This document shows, one piece after another, positions 8,151 to 16,758 of a stretch of 64,000 nt of DNA. The notes under the pieces were generated by a model. The model worked only from the letters and a program-made list of their open reading frames with translations. It searched no databases and was not told the DNA's origin. Each line of letters opens with the position of its first letter. Position 1 is the stretch's first letter. Location of the stretch: positions 1-64,000 of the forward strand of contig CAZGTD010000006.1 in NCBI GenBank assembly GCA_964528425.1, given 5' to 3'. The DNA comes from UBA3263 sp964528425 (GTDB lineage: Bacteria; Bacteroidota; Bacteroidia; Bacteroidales; Muribaculaceae). The translations under genes and the position numbers were made by a program.

Positions 8151-8918
8151 TCAGGATTTTGATTCGATGCCGAGGCCAAAGAGGGCGTAGTCGAAAAACG
8201 CCGGGTCGTCGGGGCGGAGGGTGAGCAGGGCGGCGGTGATTTCGCGGGCGGTCTGACGGTCGTTGGCTTTGCGGGCAGTGAGCCCCAGGGCGCGGGCGGT
8301 GTTGCCGGCGTGAACGTCGAGCGGAATATAGAGGTCGGCCGGAGAGAGCGAGCGCCAGATTCCGAGGTCAACAATCCCGTCGCGGCGCACGAGCCAGCGC
8401 AGGGCCATGTTCAGGCGCTTCAGGGCGGTGGTTTTAAGGTTTAGCGGAAAGCAGCGGCTGTCGCCCAAGCCGCCGTTGGCTGCGGCCAGGCGTTCATTCA
8501 GCGCCGCGGCCAGGAGCCAGGGGGCATCTTCCTTGCCTTTGAGGTTGAGGGTTTCGGCCCAGGCGTCGATAGTGGGGTACTCGTTGAGAATGCTTTCGAG
8601 GCCGCGCAGAAGGTGCTTCAGGTTCCGGCCGAAGAAGGTGCGGTGAATGTTAAGATCGTCGGGCACCGATTCGAAGGCGCCGTTTCTGACCCAGGCCGAT
8701 GGCGAGGGAGTCATCATTTCCAGCAGGCGCTCAATGTCGCGGCAAATCATTTTGCGGTTGCCCCAGGCCAGGTGTGCGGCCAGCAGGCTGACTATTTCAA
8801 TGTCGGCCGGCTCGGAGTAGCGGCGCGGAAACTGAACGGGGTCGGCGGCTATGAAGTCGGTTGAGTTTATGCGGGCGGCTTCACGCTCCAGCAGCAGTGA
8901 GGTTTCGGGGCTGATCAT
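8151..8918 (-). CDS. TIGR02757 (DUF2400)-family protein
   Basis: The 255-residue protein matches the TIGR02757 family in length and landmarks. These are RYSEPADIEIVSLLAAHLAWGNR near the N-terminus, FFGRNLKHLLRGLESIL in the middle, and MALRWLVRRD...DLGIWRSL...LYIPLDVHAGNTARALGL in the C-terminal half. The family is widespread in Bacteroidetes. It is related at a distance to helix-hairpin-helix DNA glycosylase folds, but no activity is established. The start overlaps the porX stop by 4 bp (ATGA), so it is translated from the porX transcript. No signal peptide or membrane segment is visible. Confidence 0.85.
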   Translation of the reverse strand: MISPETSLLLEREAARINSTDFIAADPVQFPRRYSEPADIEIVSLLAAHLAWGNRKMICRDIERLLEMMTPSPSAWVRNGAFESVPDDLNIHRTFFGRNLKHLLRGLESILNEYPTIDAWAETLNLKGKEDAPWLLAAALNERLAAANGGLGDSRCFPLNLKTTALKRLNMALRWLVRRDGIVDLGIWRSLSPADLYIPLDVHAGNTARALGLTARKANDRQTAREITAALLTLRPDDPAFFDYALFGLGIESKS

Positions 8919-10459
8919 CGGGGAGTGAGGGTTATTAGCGGAATAATCATTTCTTCGAGCGATATGCCTCCATGCTGGAACGTGTCGGTATAATACTGAA
9001 CGTAGTAGTTATAGTTGTTAGGGTAGGCAAAAAAGTCGCGGCCGTGGGCAAAGATATAGGCGGTGCTGACGTTGGGTGCCGGCAGCCCGTAGTCTTTAGG
9101 ACGCGTTATCTCAAAGACCTGTTTGGGGTTATAGCCGAGCGATTTTCCGAGTTTATAGCGCAGGTTGGTGTTGACGTTTCGGTCGCCAACAACCTTTATG
9201 GGATTGTCGACCTTTATGGTGCCATGGTCGGTGGTGAGGACAATGGTGTGGCCTTTGTCGGCGATTTTTCGCAGCAGTTCGATGATTGACGAGTGGCGGA
9301 ACCACGATTCGGTCAGCGAGCGATAGGCGGCATTGGTCGAGGCGAGTTCGCGCATCATTTTGGATTCGGTGCGGGCGTGGCTCATCATGTCGATGAAGTT
9401 GAAGACTATAACGTTGAGGTCGTTATGCTCAAGGTTGGCGAATTCGCGTATGAGCCGGTCGCCGGCGGCTGAATCGTTGATTTTGTTATAGCTGAACTTA
9501 ACGTTGCGTCGGCGGAAGCGGTCGAATTGGGTTGCAATCAGGGGCGATTCGTTGAGGTTCTTGCCCTCTTCGGATTCCTCGTCGACCCAGAGGTCGGGAA
9601 ACATGCGTTCGATTTCGAGCGGCATAAGCCCCGAGAAAATGGCGTTGCGCGCATATTGCGTAGCCGTAGGCAGAATCGAGCAGTAGGTTTCTTCCTCAAC
9701 GTTGAAGAATTCGCCCAGAAGCGGGCGCACCGTGCGCCACTGGTCAAGGCGGAAATTATCGATGAGTATGAAGAATACTTTCTTGCCGCCGTCGAGCAGC
9801 GGGAACACGCGCGACTTGAACACGTCGGGGCTCATCAGCGGGCGGTCGGTGCCGTTGAGCCAGTCGCGATAGTTTTCGCGCACAAAGCGGGCATAGGCGG
9901 CATTGGCCTCGCGTTTCTGCATGTCGAGCATCTCGTCCATGTTGGTTCCGCGTCCGGCCAGTTCGAGTTCCCAGTAGGTAAGTCGGGCGTAGAGTTGCTG
10001 AAAGTCGGCGAAGCTGCGGCAGCGGCCGATTTCGTCCGATAGCTGCATGAATTCCTGGCGATAGTCGGCACCGGTCTGTTCGCTGACCAGGCGCTCGGCG
10101 TGGAGATTTTTTTTGAGGGTGAGCAGTATCTGGTTCGGGTTGACCGGCTTGATGAGATAGTCGGCAATGTTTGCTCCTACTGCCTGGTCCATAATGTTTT
10201 CCTCTTCATTTTTGGTAATCATTATCACCGGGGTGTCGGGCAGCAGCTGTTTGAGCCGCTGAAGGGTTTCGAGGCCGGATAGTCCGGGCATGTTTTCGTC
10301 GAGGAAAATAATATCGGGCAGTTCGCGGCGGGCCAGTTCGAGCGAGTCGCGTCCGTTGTTGACGGTCACAACGTCGTAGCCCTTCGATTTAAGGAAGATA
10401 ATATGAGGTTTAAGCAGGTCTATTTCATCGTCGACCCAAAGTATTTTTCGGTTTGCCAT
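8915..10459 (-). CDS. porX: PorX, type IX secretion response regulator with PglZ domain
   Basis: PorX is a cytoplasmic response regulator that, with PorY and the ECF factor SigP, controls type IX secretion genes. The 514-residue product has an N-terminal receiver domain (VDDE at 9-12, phosphoacceptor D54 in LDENMPG, conserved Lys in LIKPV) and a C-terminal alkaline-phosphatase-fold PglZ domain. In P. gingivalis PorX the reported key residues are D58 and T271; with the 4-residue offset they correspond to D54 and T267 in PTATQYARN here. Metal-binding motifs ILIDNFRLDQW and LTTDHGTI are present. Its presence supports reading the shared C-terminal tails in this window as type IX sorting signals. 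TAATTTTG lies 5 bp upstream of the ATG, implying a leaderless message. Confidence 0.96.
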   Translation of the reverse strand: MANRKILWVDDEIDLLKPHIIFLKSKGYDVVTVNNGRDSLELARRELPDIIFLDENMPGLSGLETLQRLKQLLPDTPVIMITKNEEENIMDQAVGANIADYLIKPVNPNQILLTLKKNLHAERLVSEQTGADYRQEFMQLSDEIGRCRSFADFQQLYARLTYWELELAGRGTNMDEMLDMQKREANAAYARFVRENYRDWLNGTDRPLMSPDVFKSRVFPLLDGGKKVFFILIDNFRLDQWRTVRPLLGEFFNVEEETYCSILPTATQYARNAIFSGLMPLEIERMFPDLWVDEESEEGKNLNESPLIATQFDRFRRRNVKFSYNKINDSAAGDRLIREFANLEHNDLNVIVFNFIDMMSHARTESKMMRELASTNAAYRSLTESWFRHSSIIELLRKIADKGHTIVLTTDHGTIKVDNPIKVVGDRNVNTNLRYKLGKSLGYNPKQVFEITRPKDYGLPAPNVSTAYIFAHGRDFFAYPNNYNYYVQYYTDTFQHGGISLEEMIIPLITLTPR

Positions 10460-10464
10460 AGGTG

Positions 10465-10472
10465 CAAAATTA
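10465..10472 (-). promoter_or_regulatory. -7 element of porX, near-leaderless
   Basis: TAATTTTG is read at 10472-10465 on the minus strand, with only 5 nt before the porX ATG at 10459. No clear -33 TTTG was found. Confidence 0.6.
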
Positions 10473-10496
10473 TATCTGTTTAAAATGGATGACGTG

Positions 10497-11870
10497 TTAT
10501 AAAGTCGTTCGGTTTATTCCTCCGATTGCGTAAATGGGTATAATAGATATTTTTACAGTAGTGTTTTGGTCGGATTCATAATTCAACTCACCGAAGTTTT
10601 CCAGAGACGTCCGGACCCCTTCCGATAGACCTTTTTTATCAATAAATAATCTGAGTGACTTCATTTTTCCGGCAATTCCCGACTTAACCTCAATAGGCAG
10701 TATTGTCATTGCCCGTGTAATAATGAAGTCTACTTCAGCGCTGGCGCCGCGAGCAAGATTTTCCCAGTAATACAGGTCTTGTTGAGTGGCGGAACTCGCG
10801 GCTTTAACCAATTCCCATCCAACAATCATTTCTGCTAAACCACCTTTATTGACCAAGTCAGTGGCCGATGCGGTCAGAATCTCTGCTGTAACCTCAGCTA
10901 CGCCTCCGAAATTCAAATCGAGAATCTGAAGTAACAAGCCCGAATCAATGAATTGGTATTTTATGAATTTTTCGTTGGTTTCCGCCCCCAAAGGTAGCCC
11001 GTTGGCTGCTGTATGGCGTATCGGCTTAATTAGTCCGGCATCAGTTAGCATTGTGAGTGCAAGTCTGATTTCTTCCGGTCTATAACCTCCGTTTACACGG
11101 CTGAACACGAATTTCTTTCCGGTTTGGCTTACAACGGCATCAAGGGTATTTCGAAGCAACTGTGGGTTTATCTTACTGTCATATTTTGTGAAGTCGTCGT
11201 AGTAAGACTGTTGAATATCCCTCAGCTCATTGGCGCTTTCTTCATAATCAGACGTTTCAACCCATGCACTCACGCTTGCGGGCATTCCTCCTATTATCAT
11301 GAATATTCGAAAAAATCGCACCAGCTCAGAGTGGATGGTTTCTGTCAGCGGGTGGCTTGGATTAGCCTCGCCGATGGCGTCTATCCATTGATTTTTGCCT
11401 AATGCCGACAGAAATTCCTGAAACGACAGTGGGTACATGAATAATGACCGGATGCGTCCAACTCCGTAAGAGGTCATTTTCTTTAATGCAAATTCGAGCA
11501 ATGAGCCTGCGGCAATTACGTGGAGTTCCGGATAGTCTTCTTTGAAAAACCATAAAGACTTCAACGCATAATCACACGACTGAATCTCGTCGAGAAACAG
11601 CAACGTTTCGCCGGGGATGACCGGGGTATTAAAAATCTTGCCGAGGTCGGCAGCAATCATCTTAACGTCATAATTGTTTTTGAATATTTCTTTTAGTTCC
11701 GGCCGATGTTCGAAGTTAACTTCAATAAAGTAGCGAAATTTTTGCCCCAGATTCCGTATGGAGCTGGATTTGCCAACCTGACGGGCGCCCCGTAGCAATA
11801 GTGGTTTATGGCGCTTGTTTTCTTTCCATTCAAGCAGTTTCGCATCAATATTTCGGTTGATATATCCCAT
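10497..11870 (-). CDS. AAA_14 ATPase with C-terminal DUF4143 domain
   Basis: The 457-residue protein is of the abundant Bacteroidales type combining an AAA ATPase with a DUF4143 domain. Walker A is GARQVGKS (28-35) and Walker B is LLFLDEIQ near residue 90. The C-terminal DUF4143 part ends with EVDFIITRAMTILPIEVKSG, which has the D...E-x-K pattern of the restriction-endonuclease fold. Biological role is not established for the family; accessory or defence-like roles are only suggested. The gene is AT-richer than porX and ilvE, suggesting a different origin. Its promoter is TTTG-N19-TAACTTTG, and the -33 box is the edge of a 33-bp tandem repeat. It is divergent from nothing and lies alone between porX and a secreted protein. 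Confidence 0.88.
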   Translation of the reverse strand: MGYINRNIDAKLLEWKENKRHKPLLLRGARQVGKSSSIRNLGQKFRYFIEVNFEHRPELKEIFKNNYDVKMIAADLGKIFNTPVIPGETLLFLDEIQSCDYALKSLWFFKEDYPELHVIAAGSLLEFALKKMTSYGVGRIRSLFMYPLSFQEFLSALGKNQWIDAIGEANPSHPLTETIHSELVRFFRIFMIIGGMPASVSAWVETSDYEESANELRDIQQSYYDDFTKYDSKINPQLLRNTLDAVVSQTGKKFVFSRVNGGYRPEEIRLALTMLTDAGLIKPIRHTAANGLPLGAETNEKFIKYQFIDSGLLLQILDLNFGGVAEVTAEILTASATDLVNKGGLAEMIVGWELVKAASSATQQDLYYWENLARGASAEVDFIITRAMTILPIEVKSGIAGKMKSLRLFIDKKGLSEGVRTSLENFGELNYESDQNTTVKISIIPIYAIGGINRTTL

Positions 11871-11889
11871 AATATTTATGATTAGGCTG

Positions 11890-11920
11890 CAAAGTTACTA
11901 AAATTTAGCGGATTAACAAA
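11890..11920 (-). promoter_or_regulatory. Promoter of the AAA_14/DUF4143 gene
   Basis: On the minus strand TTTG (11920-11917), 19 bp and TAACTTTG (11897-11890) are followed by the ATG at 11870. The TTTG is the end of the first unit of the adjoining tandem repeat. Confidence 0.78.
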
Positions 11921-12002
11921 AAGTCAGGGGAATAATTGGCTATTTTCTGCAAAAAGTCAGAGGAATAATTGGTTGTTTTCTGCAAAAAGTCAGAGGAATA
12001 AT
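11917..12002. repeat. 33-bp tandem repeat, about 2.6 copies
   Basis: The unit begins CAAAAAGTCAG at 11917, 11950 and 11983, exactly 33 bp apart. Units 1 and 2 are nearly identical (about 3 changes), and unit 3 breaks off after AGAGGAATAAT. Read on the minus strand the array could encode the repeated peptide IIPLTFCRKQP, but no gene start or ribosome signal supports translation. Confidence 0.95.
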
Positions 12003-12031
12003 AGAAAAGCCCGCCGTGAGGGGCGGGCTTT
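12002..12031 (-). terminator. Intrinsic terminator of the secreted-protein gene
   Basis: AAAGCCCGCC (12006-12015) pairs with GGCGGGCTTT (12022-12031) around a 6-nt loop. On the minus strand it is followed by a T-rich run into the tandem repeat. It lies 20 bp beyond the stop codon at 12052. Confidence 0.85.
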
Positions 12032-12051
12032 GAGGGAGTATGTCGGTGGAG

Positions 12052-14115
12052 TTATTTAATAACTTTTTTGCCGTTGATAATGAAGAGGCCGTGGGCGGGG
12101 TTGGCAACCTGACGACCGTTGAGGTCATAGGCGCGGCCGTTGATTTTCAGCGAGGTGATTTCCTTGATGCCGCTTTGTTCGCCGATTGTCCATTCAACGA
12201 TAGTTTCTTCGTTGATTCCTTCATCCATGTTCTCGAAGAATCCGGCAGGAATGGTAAGAACATATTTGCCTTCAGCGGTGAAGTCAACGGGAATTTCCCA
12301 GCCGCTGCCTTCGAATGTATTGTAGTCGAAGGCATCGTAGTCGAACATCATGGTGTCGGCGTCGATGCGGAGTTCGTTGCCGTCGGTGTCGGTGGCCAGT
12401 TCGCCGTTGAATGTAACGGTTACATAACCGGTGCTTTCGCCAACGCCCCAGTAGCCGTCACTGTCGGGGTCAATGGCGATTACAGAGATGCTTTCAACCT
12501 TGCCGGCTGCGGGGGTAACAGTGATGGGAGCGGTTGACTTAGGTTCGCTGACTTCGATGGTTTTTGCAAATGAGTTGATAAAGGTTGTTGACTCATCGGC
12601 GGTCAGCGAGAACATGTAGGGGCTGGCCGAAGTAACGTATGCGCCGACCTTGGTAATGGTTTCGGGGAAAGTGAGGGTGTAGACCTGAGCTTCAGTGCCG
12701 ATGCTTTCAATGGTTTTTACTTCGGAGGTAAGTTTGAGGAGGTCTTCGCCGGTCCAGGAAGCGATTTCGGTTTTAACGTAGGTGTAGTCTTCGGCAAATT
12801 CGTTGAGAACAACGGCGATAGTGCCAACGCCGGTGGGGGTGGCGCCTACGGGCAGGCATACGTCGATGGCAGTGAGCGTGCGGAGCTCGTCGTTTTCAGT
12901 TTCGCCTACGCCAACAAAGGTAGGCAGAACGCCCTGAGTGTAAACGGGAAGCTCGTTGAACTCGAAGAATGCGCCGGCATCGTTGGCCTGGGTCCAGATT
13001 GTCAGCTTGCTGTCGGTGCCATTATCGGAAACGTTGAGATATTGGTTATCGTTGCCGTTGTTGTTGATAACCAGCTCAAAACCGGTGGAACCGATAACCA
13101 GGTTCAGGGTACCGGCTTCCTCTTTGGAGTCAGCTGCAACGATTGCGCCGCCGGCATTTTTTGTTTTGCCGATATATTTGCCGGATACGGTGTTGCGCAG
13201 GTAGAAGGATTTGAATGTGTAGTCGTCGACGGTAATGTCGGTGGTTTCGTCTTCGTTTTCGGCTTTAACAAATTCAGCTACCCAGAGGCCGTTGAGGTCG
13301 GGGCTCTGAACGCGCTCGAAAGGAGTGTTCTCATTGCCGGTGTAGCTGACGGTCTGCTGCATGCGCACGTTAAAGAGGGTCGAGCCGTCAGAGAGCGAGC
13401 GTTCGGCGTATTGAACAGCGCTTTGCATGGCGCTATGCTGTGCCTGTTGTACCTCTTCTGCGGTTTCAGCCCAGTCTATGTTGATCAGCGCGCCGTCGCC
13501 TACTTTGCGGCCGTAATATGAAGCATTCAGATATGGGTTGACGGCCTGCATGGCGGTAACCTTTGCCTTGTCGAGGTTATAGAGGTCGGTTACTTTTGCG
13601 GCAACCTGTTCTTCGGTTTCATTGGGGTCGTAGTCGAGCATATAGAACGAAGAGCCTTCGTCGAGGTTCCAGATGCCAACGCCGCCGGTTTCGTTATCGC
13701 CGTCGGTGTTGAGGGCATTGAGGAATACATGCTCATTGGGTTTGGCATCAAGTTTGGTGGAGAAGCCACAGGCGCCGGGGAGCACTTCGCTATCGACCTG
13801 AGCAAGGGGAACGGGAGTAGGCGAGAGGGTAATGTTGCGCTGCTGGTTGCCCTGATAGAGGTAACCTTGAACGCCAACGTTGGAAAGGGTGAGGTCCCAG
13901 TTGATTTCATCGTAGCCCTTAACCCAAAGTGAATTGTTGTCGATGGTGTTGGTGGTAATCAGGCGTCCTTCGGCGGTAACGGCGAGATATTTGCCGTGAT
14001 CGCGGGCTATAGGATTACCGACAGCAAGAATGATGGCGTCTTCGGGCACGTCGGCAAAAGCACCGGCAGCCAGCATAAGAGCCGACATCAGGAGTGTAAA
14101 TTTTTTCATACGCAA
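12052..14115 (-). CDS. Secreted protein of unknown function with C-terminal sorting tail
   Basis: I do not recognise this 687-residue protein. It has a signal peptide (MKKFTLLMSALMLAAGAFA, starting at residue 3; the upstream ATG at 14115 is the alternative start). Beta-rich segments with repeated SGKYIG/HGKYLAV-type phrases follow, which suggest ricin-like or lipocalin-like carbohydrate-binding modules around residues 30-60 and 290-370. Acidic Ig-like beta domains make up the C-terminal half. It ends AYDLNGRQVANPAHGLFII, the sorting-tail pattern shared with five other proteins of the window. This points to export and possibly surface attachment through type IX secretion. No catalytic motif is visible. 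The gene is monocistronic with its own terminator. Confidence 0.75.
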   Translation of the reverse strand: MRMKKFTLLMSALMLAAGAFADVPEDAIILAVGNPIARDHGKYLAVTAEGRLITTNTIDNNSLWVKGYDEINWDLTLSNVGVQGYLYQGNQQRNITLSPTPVPLAQVDSEVLPGACGFSTKLDAKPNEHVFLNALNTDGDNETGGVGIWNLDEGSSFYMLDYDPNETEEQVAAKVTDLYNLDKAKVTAMQAVNPYLNASYYGRKVGDGALINIDWAETAEEVQQAQHSAMQSAVQYAERSLSDGSTLFNVRMQQTVSYTGNENTPFERVQSPDLNGLWVAEFVKAENEDETTDITVDDYTFKSFYLRNTVSGKYIGKTKNAGGAIVAADSKEEAGTLNLVIGSTGFELVINNNGNDNQYLNVSDNGTDSKLTIWTQANDAGAFFEFNELPVYTQGVLPTFVGVGETENDELRTLTAIDVCLPVGATPTGVGTIAVVLNEFAEDYTYVKTEIASWTGEDLLKLTSEVKTIESIGTEAQVYTLTFPETITKVGAYVTSASPYMFSLTADESTTFINSFAKTIEVSEPKSTAPITVTPAAGKVESISVIAIDPDSDGYWGVGESTGYVTVTFNGELATDTDGNELRIDADTMMFDYDAFDYNTFEGSGWEIPVDFTAEGKYVLTIPAGFFENMDEGINEETIVEWTIGEQSGIKEITSLKINGRAYDLNGRQVANPAHGLFIINGKKVIK

Positions 14116-14195
14116 TTAAGTGTGAATAAAGTGAATAATAACGTGGCAAACTTACGAAAAAATTTTTAAATGACCAAATTCCCGATTTTTTAGCG

Positions 14196-14203
14196 TAACT
14201 TTG
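14196..14203 (+). promoter_or_regulatory. -7 element of the acyltransferase gene
   Basis: TAACTTTG lies 10 nt before the GTG start at 14214, implying a very short leader. No convincing -33 box is visible. Confidence 0.6.
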
Positions 14204-14213
14204 CCGCCGAAAC

Positions 14214-15167
14214 GTGAATAGGAGCGTCGACATACTGAAATACGGTATGAGCGTAATGATTATGCTCATCCATGCGGGCTACAGCTTCCGCTACCCGATT
14301 TTGAGGGTTGCGGTGCCGGTGTTTTTCATTATTTCTTCATATTTTTTCTTCCGTAAGGTTGAAGCGCTTCCGGCCGACGATGCCAGAGCTTATTACCGCA
14401 GATTTATTGTCAGGGGGCTTAAGCTGTATGCTTTCTGGATTGTGGCATTGATGCCCTACATGATAGCCGTTAAGTATCAGACCCATTTGCTCGAACAATA
14501 TTTAATTGAGTTTCCGCTGAATTTTGTGTTGCGGAGCGTTTTTCCGGCGTCGTGGTATCTGGCGGCGTATATGATTTGCATCAGCATCGTTTACTTCGGG
14601 CGACGAAGAATGAAGTTGCTGACCGCTATCGGCTTAGGACTCTATGCGGTTTGCTGCATGGAGTCAAACTATGGTGCGCTGATTTCCGGCCTGTTGCCTG
14701 CGTCTGACACATATTTTGCCGGTTATGTCAAGATGCTTTATGTCAGCTTCCCGGCCGGCTTGATTTTTGTTGTGCTCGGCCGGTTTATTGCCGTGCGGGA
14801 GCCGGGGTGGGCAACGGCTGTTGCGGCTATACTGGCGGGCGGTGCGGGGCTGGCGTTTGAGGCTCATTTTGTGGTGGCAAACGGCCTGCGGGTTGCCGAT
14901 GATTGCTATTTCAGTCTGCTGGCTCTTGCTCCGGGGGTGTTTTTAGCAGTTGTCAAGACCCGATTGACATTGGGATTCGACACAACGGTTCTGCGGCGCT
15001 TGAGCACCATAAACTATTGCTCGCACTACGCGATCATTCGGGTGATTTCAAAAGCGGGAGTGGCCGGCGTTGATGTTTTTCTGCTTACTTTAGCGATTTG
15101 CACCCTTCTGGGGCTGGCGCTGATATGGCTGTCGCGCCGCGCGCGGGTGCTCAGGTTCGCCTATTAG
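14214..15167 (+). CDS. Membrane acyltransferase (acyltransferase_3 type)
   Basis: The 317-residue protein has about nine or ten hydrophobic helices and begins MNRSVDILKYGMSVMIMLIHAGYSF, with the R-x-x-DILK...H signature at the start of acyltransferase_3 / O-acetyltransferase membrane proteins. VAVPVFFIISSYFFFRK follows, as in this family. These enzymes usually acylate sugars of surface polysaccharides at the inner membrane; the substrate here is unknown. The GTG start at 14214 is preferred because later ATGs (14247, 14259) would remove the conserved Arg-Asp segment, and because it lies just after the TAACTTTG element. The 3' end overlaps the convergent HD-domain gene by 4 bp. Confidence 0.82.
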   Translation: MNRSVDILKYGMSVMIMLIHAGYSFRYPILRVAVPVFFIISSYFFFRKVEALPADDARAYYRRFIVRGLKLYAFWIVALMPYMIAVKYQTHLLEQYLIEFPLNFVLRSVFPASWYLAAYMICISIVYFGRRRMKLLTAIGLGLYAVCCMESNYGALISGLLPASDTYFAGYVKMLYVSFPAGLIFVVLGRFIAVREPGWATAVAAILAGGAGLAFEAHFVVANGLRVADDCYFSLLALAPGVFLAVVKTRLTLGFDTTVLRRLSTINYCSHYAIIRVISKAGVAGVDVFLLTLAICTLLGLALIWLSRRARVLRFAY

Positions 15168-15655
15168 AGGGGAAATTCGGCCTCGAGGGCGCTGAGCTTG
15201 TCGAGGTCGCCGAATCGGGCTGCGGCAGCGCGGACTTTATCTATTGATTTGCGTTGGCCCGAACCGGATTTTGAGTAGAATTTATCGGCAAAGCAAATCA
15301 GGCGTTCAAGCTTGGTCTCGGGCAGGTAGGGCGGAATTCCCAGGCCGGTATGGCGCTCGGCGACCCGTGCGGCCCACTCGGGGGCTCCCTCGCGACGAAG
15401 CAGGGCGGCGCCTAACGGGCCGTGGGCCAGGTACGGTTCAGTGCCATTACAGTGAATTCCCGGCGCTGAGGTCATGAAGATTCCGATGTCGTGGAGCATA
15501 GCGGCGGCTTTTACTTGCTCGGCATCGAGTTCCGGGGCTGACTTTTGGCGCAGTTCTTCGGCCAGGGAGGCAACTGATTCGGCGTGGCGCATATAAATAT
15601 CCCGAAGGGTAGTGCCTTCGGGATAGTATTTATCTATGATGCGTTGGTAGTTCAT
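15164..15655 (-). CDS. HD-domain phosphohydrolase
   Basis: The 163-residue cytoplasmic protein carries an HD domain. An N-terminal His in MRHAESVASLAEEL, the metal-binding doublet in MLHDIGIF near residue 54, and further His in YLAHGPLGAALL and AERHTGLGI give the usual H...HD...H...H pattern. Many small HD proteins act on nucleotides, but the substrate cannot be inferred. The ATG shares a base with the ilvE stop codon (TGATG), so it is translationally coupled to ilvE. Its 3' end overlaps the convergent acyltransferase gene by 4 bp. Confidence 0.85.
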   Translation of the reverse strand: MNYQRIIDKYYPEGTTLRDIYMRHAESVASLAEELRQKSAPELDAEQVKAAAMLHDIGIFMTSAPGIHCNGTEPYLAHGPLGAALLRREGAPEWAARVAERHTGLGIPPYLPETKLERLICFADKFYSKSGSGQRKSIDKVRAAAARFGDLDKLSALEAEFPL

Positions 15656-16680
15656 CAGTCGAGAATGGTGTTCCAGCCGTGAATGTCGGGGGCGTCGCCA
15701 TATTGAATGGCCTGCAGGCGGTGGTAGAGTTCGGTGGTAATCGGGCCTACCTTTCCGTCGGGGCTTATTATGTATTTGCTGCCGGTGTCGAGGTCGTGGA
15801 TTTCAGCAACGGGCGATGTTACGGCGGCTGTGCCTACGGCGGCGGCTTCGCTGACGTCGTTCAGCTCGTCAACGGTAATGTGGCGCTGCTCAACTTTCAG
15901 GCCCATGTCGCGTGCAATCTGCATCAGGCTCTTATTTGTAATCGAGGGGAGTATGGAGTCGGAGGCGGGGGTAATGTAAACGCCGTCTTTAATGGCAATG
16001 AAATTTGCCGGACCGCATTCGTCGAGATATTTTTTCTCTTTGGGGTCGAGAAACAGAACCGATGCGTAGCCTTTTTTGTGGGCTTCGTGTATTACCGGAA
16101 TCGAGGCTGCGTAGTTACCGCCGACTTTCCAACGTCCGGTGCCTTTGGGGGCCACGCGGTCGTGCTCGCGGGTTATGCAGTAGTTTGCGGGAGTGAGGCC
16201 GCCTTTGAAGTATGGACCAACCGGGCTAACGAAGATAACGATCATATATTCAGTGGCTTCCTTAACGCCAACGCGGGCAGTAAGGCCGATTTCGAGCGGG
16301 CGGATATAGAGCGATGCGCCGGAGCCATAGGGGGGCACGAAGCGTTCGTTGGCGCGAACTACGCGTTTAACCATTTCGGCGAACAGTTCTTCGGGCACCG
16401 GCTCCATAAGCAGCCCTCGGGCCGAGTCGGCGATTCGGCGGGCATTTTCTTCAAGGCGGAAAATGCGGATTTTGCCGTCTTTGCCACGGAATGCCTTGAG
16501 CCCTTCGAAAATCTCCTGGCCGTAGTGGAGAGCGGTGGCGGCCATGTGAAGGTTGATGTATTCGGAGGTCGATTCTTCAATCGGGCCCCATTTGCCGTCT
16601 TTAAACGTGCAGCGCACGTTAACGTCGGTGGGGTAGTAGCCGAATTGAAGCGATGACCAGTCGATTTCAGAATTTTCCAT
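15655..16680 (-). CDS. ilvE: Branched-chain amino-acid aminotransferase
   Basis: IlvE is a PLP enzyme that transfers the amino group between glutamate and the keto acids of leucine, isoleucine and valine. The 341-residue product shows the class IV pattern: LHYGQEIFEGLKAFR near residue 55, the PLP lysine K185 in GRWKVGGNYAAS, and LDECGPANFIAI with CGxxNF near residue 220. Length and motifs match the ILVE-II group. It has its own promoter, TTTG-N19-TAAATTTG, 25 nt upstream of the ATG, and the HD-domain gene is coupled downstream. Confidence 0.96.
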   Translation of the reverse strand: MENSEIDWSSLQFGYYPTDVNVRCTFKDGKWGPIEESTSEYINLHMAATALHYGQEIFEGLKAFRGKDGKIRIFRLEENARRIADSARGLLMEPVPEELFAEMVKRVVRANERFVPPYGSGASLYIRPLEIGLTARVGVKEATEYMIVIFVSPVGPYFKGGLTPANYCITREHDRVAPKGTGRWKVGGNYAASIPVIHEAHKKGYASVLFLDPKEKKYLDECGPANFIAIKDGVYITPASDSILPSITNKSLMQIARDMGLKVEQRHITVDELNDVSEAAAVGTAAVTSPVAEIHDLDTGSKYIISPDGKVGPITTELYHRLQAIQYGDAPDIHGWNTILD

Positions 16681-16705
16681 ATTTGGTTGTTTGTTTAAAT
16701 CGCCG

Positions 16706-16736
16706 CAAATTTAGCAAAAAAATCCAAAATGGCAAA
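16706..16736 (-). promoter_or_regulatory. ilvE promoter
   Basis: On the minus strand TTTG (16736-16733), a 19-bp spacer and TAAATTTG (16713-16706) match the consensus; the ilvE ATG is at 16680. Confidence 0.8.
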
Positions 16737-16758
16737 ACGTAGTTTCAGGTTTTTCAGC

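Noticed and set aside
11917..12002. CRISPR-like array
   Set aside because: The units are contiguous with no unique spacers, and no cas gene is present.
11940..12128. Small protein with repeated IIPLTFCRK
   Set aside because: It is a by-product of the 33-bp tandem repeat and runs across a terminator; no promoter or start signal supports it.
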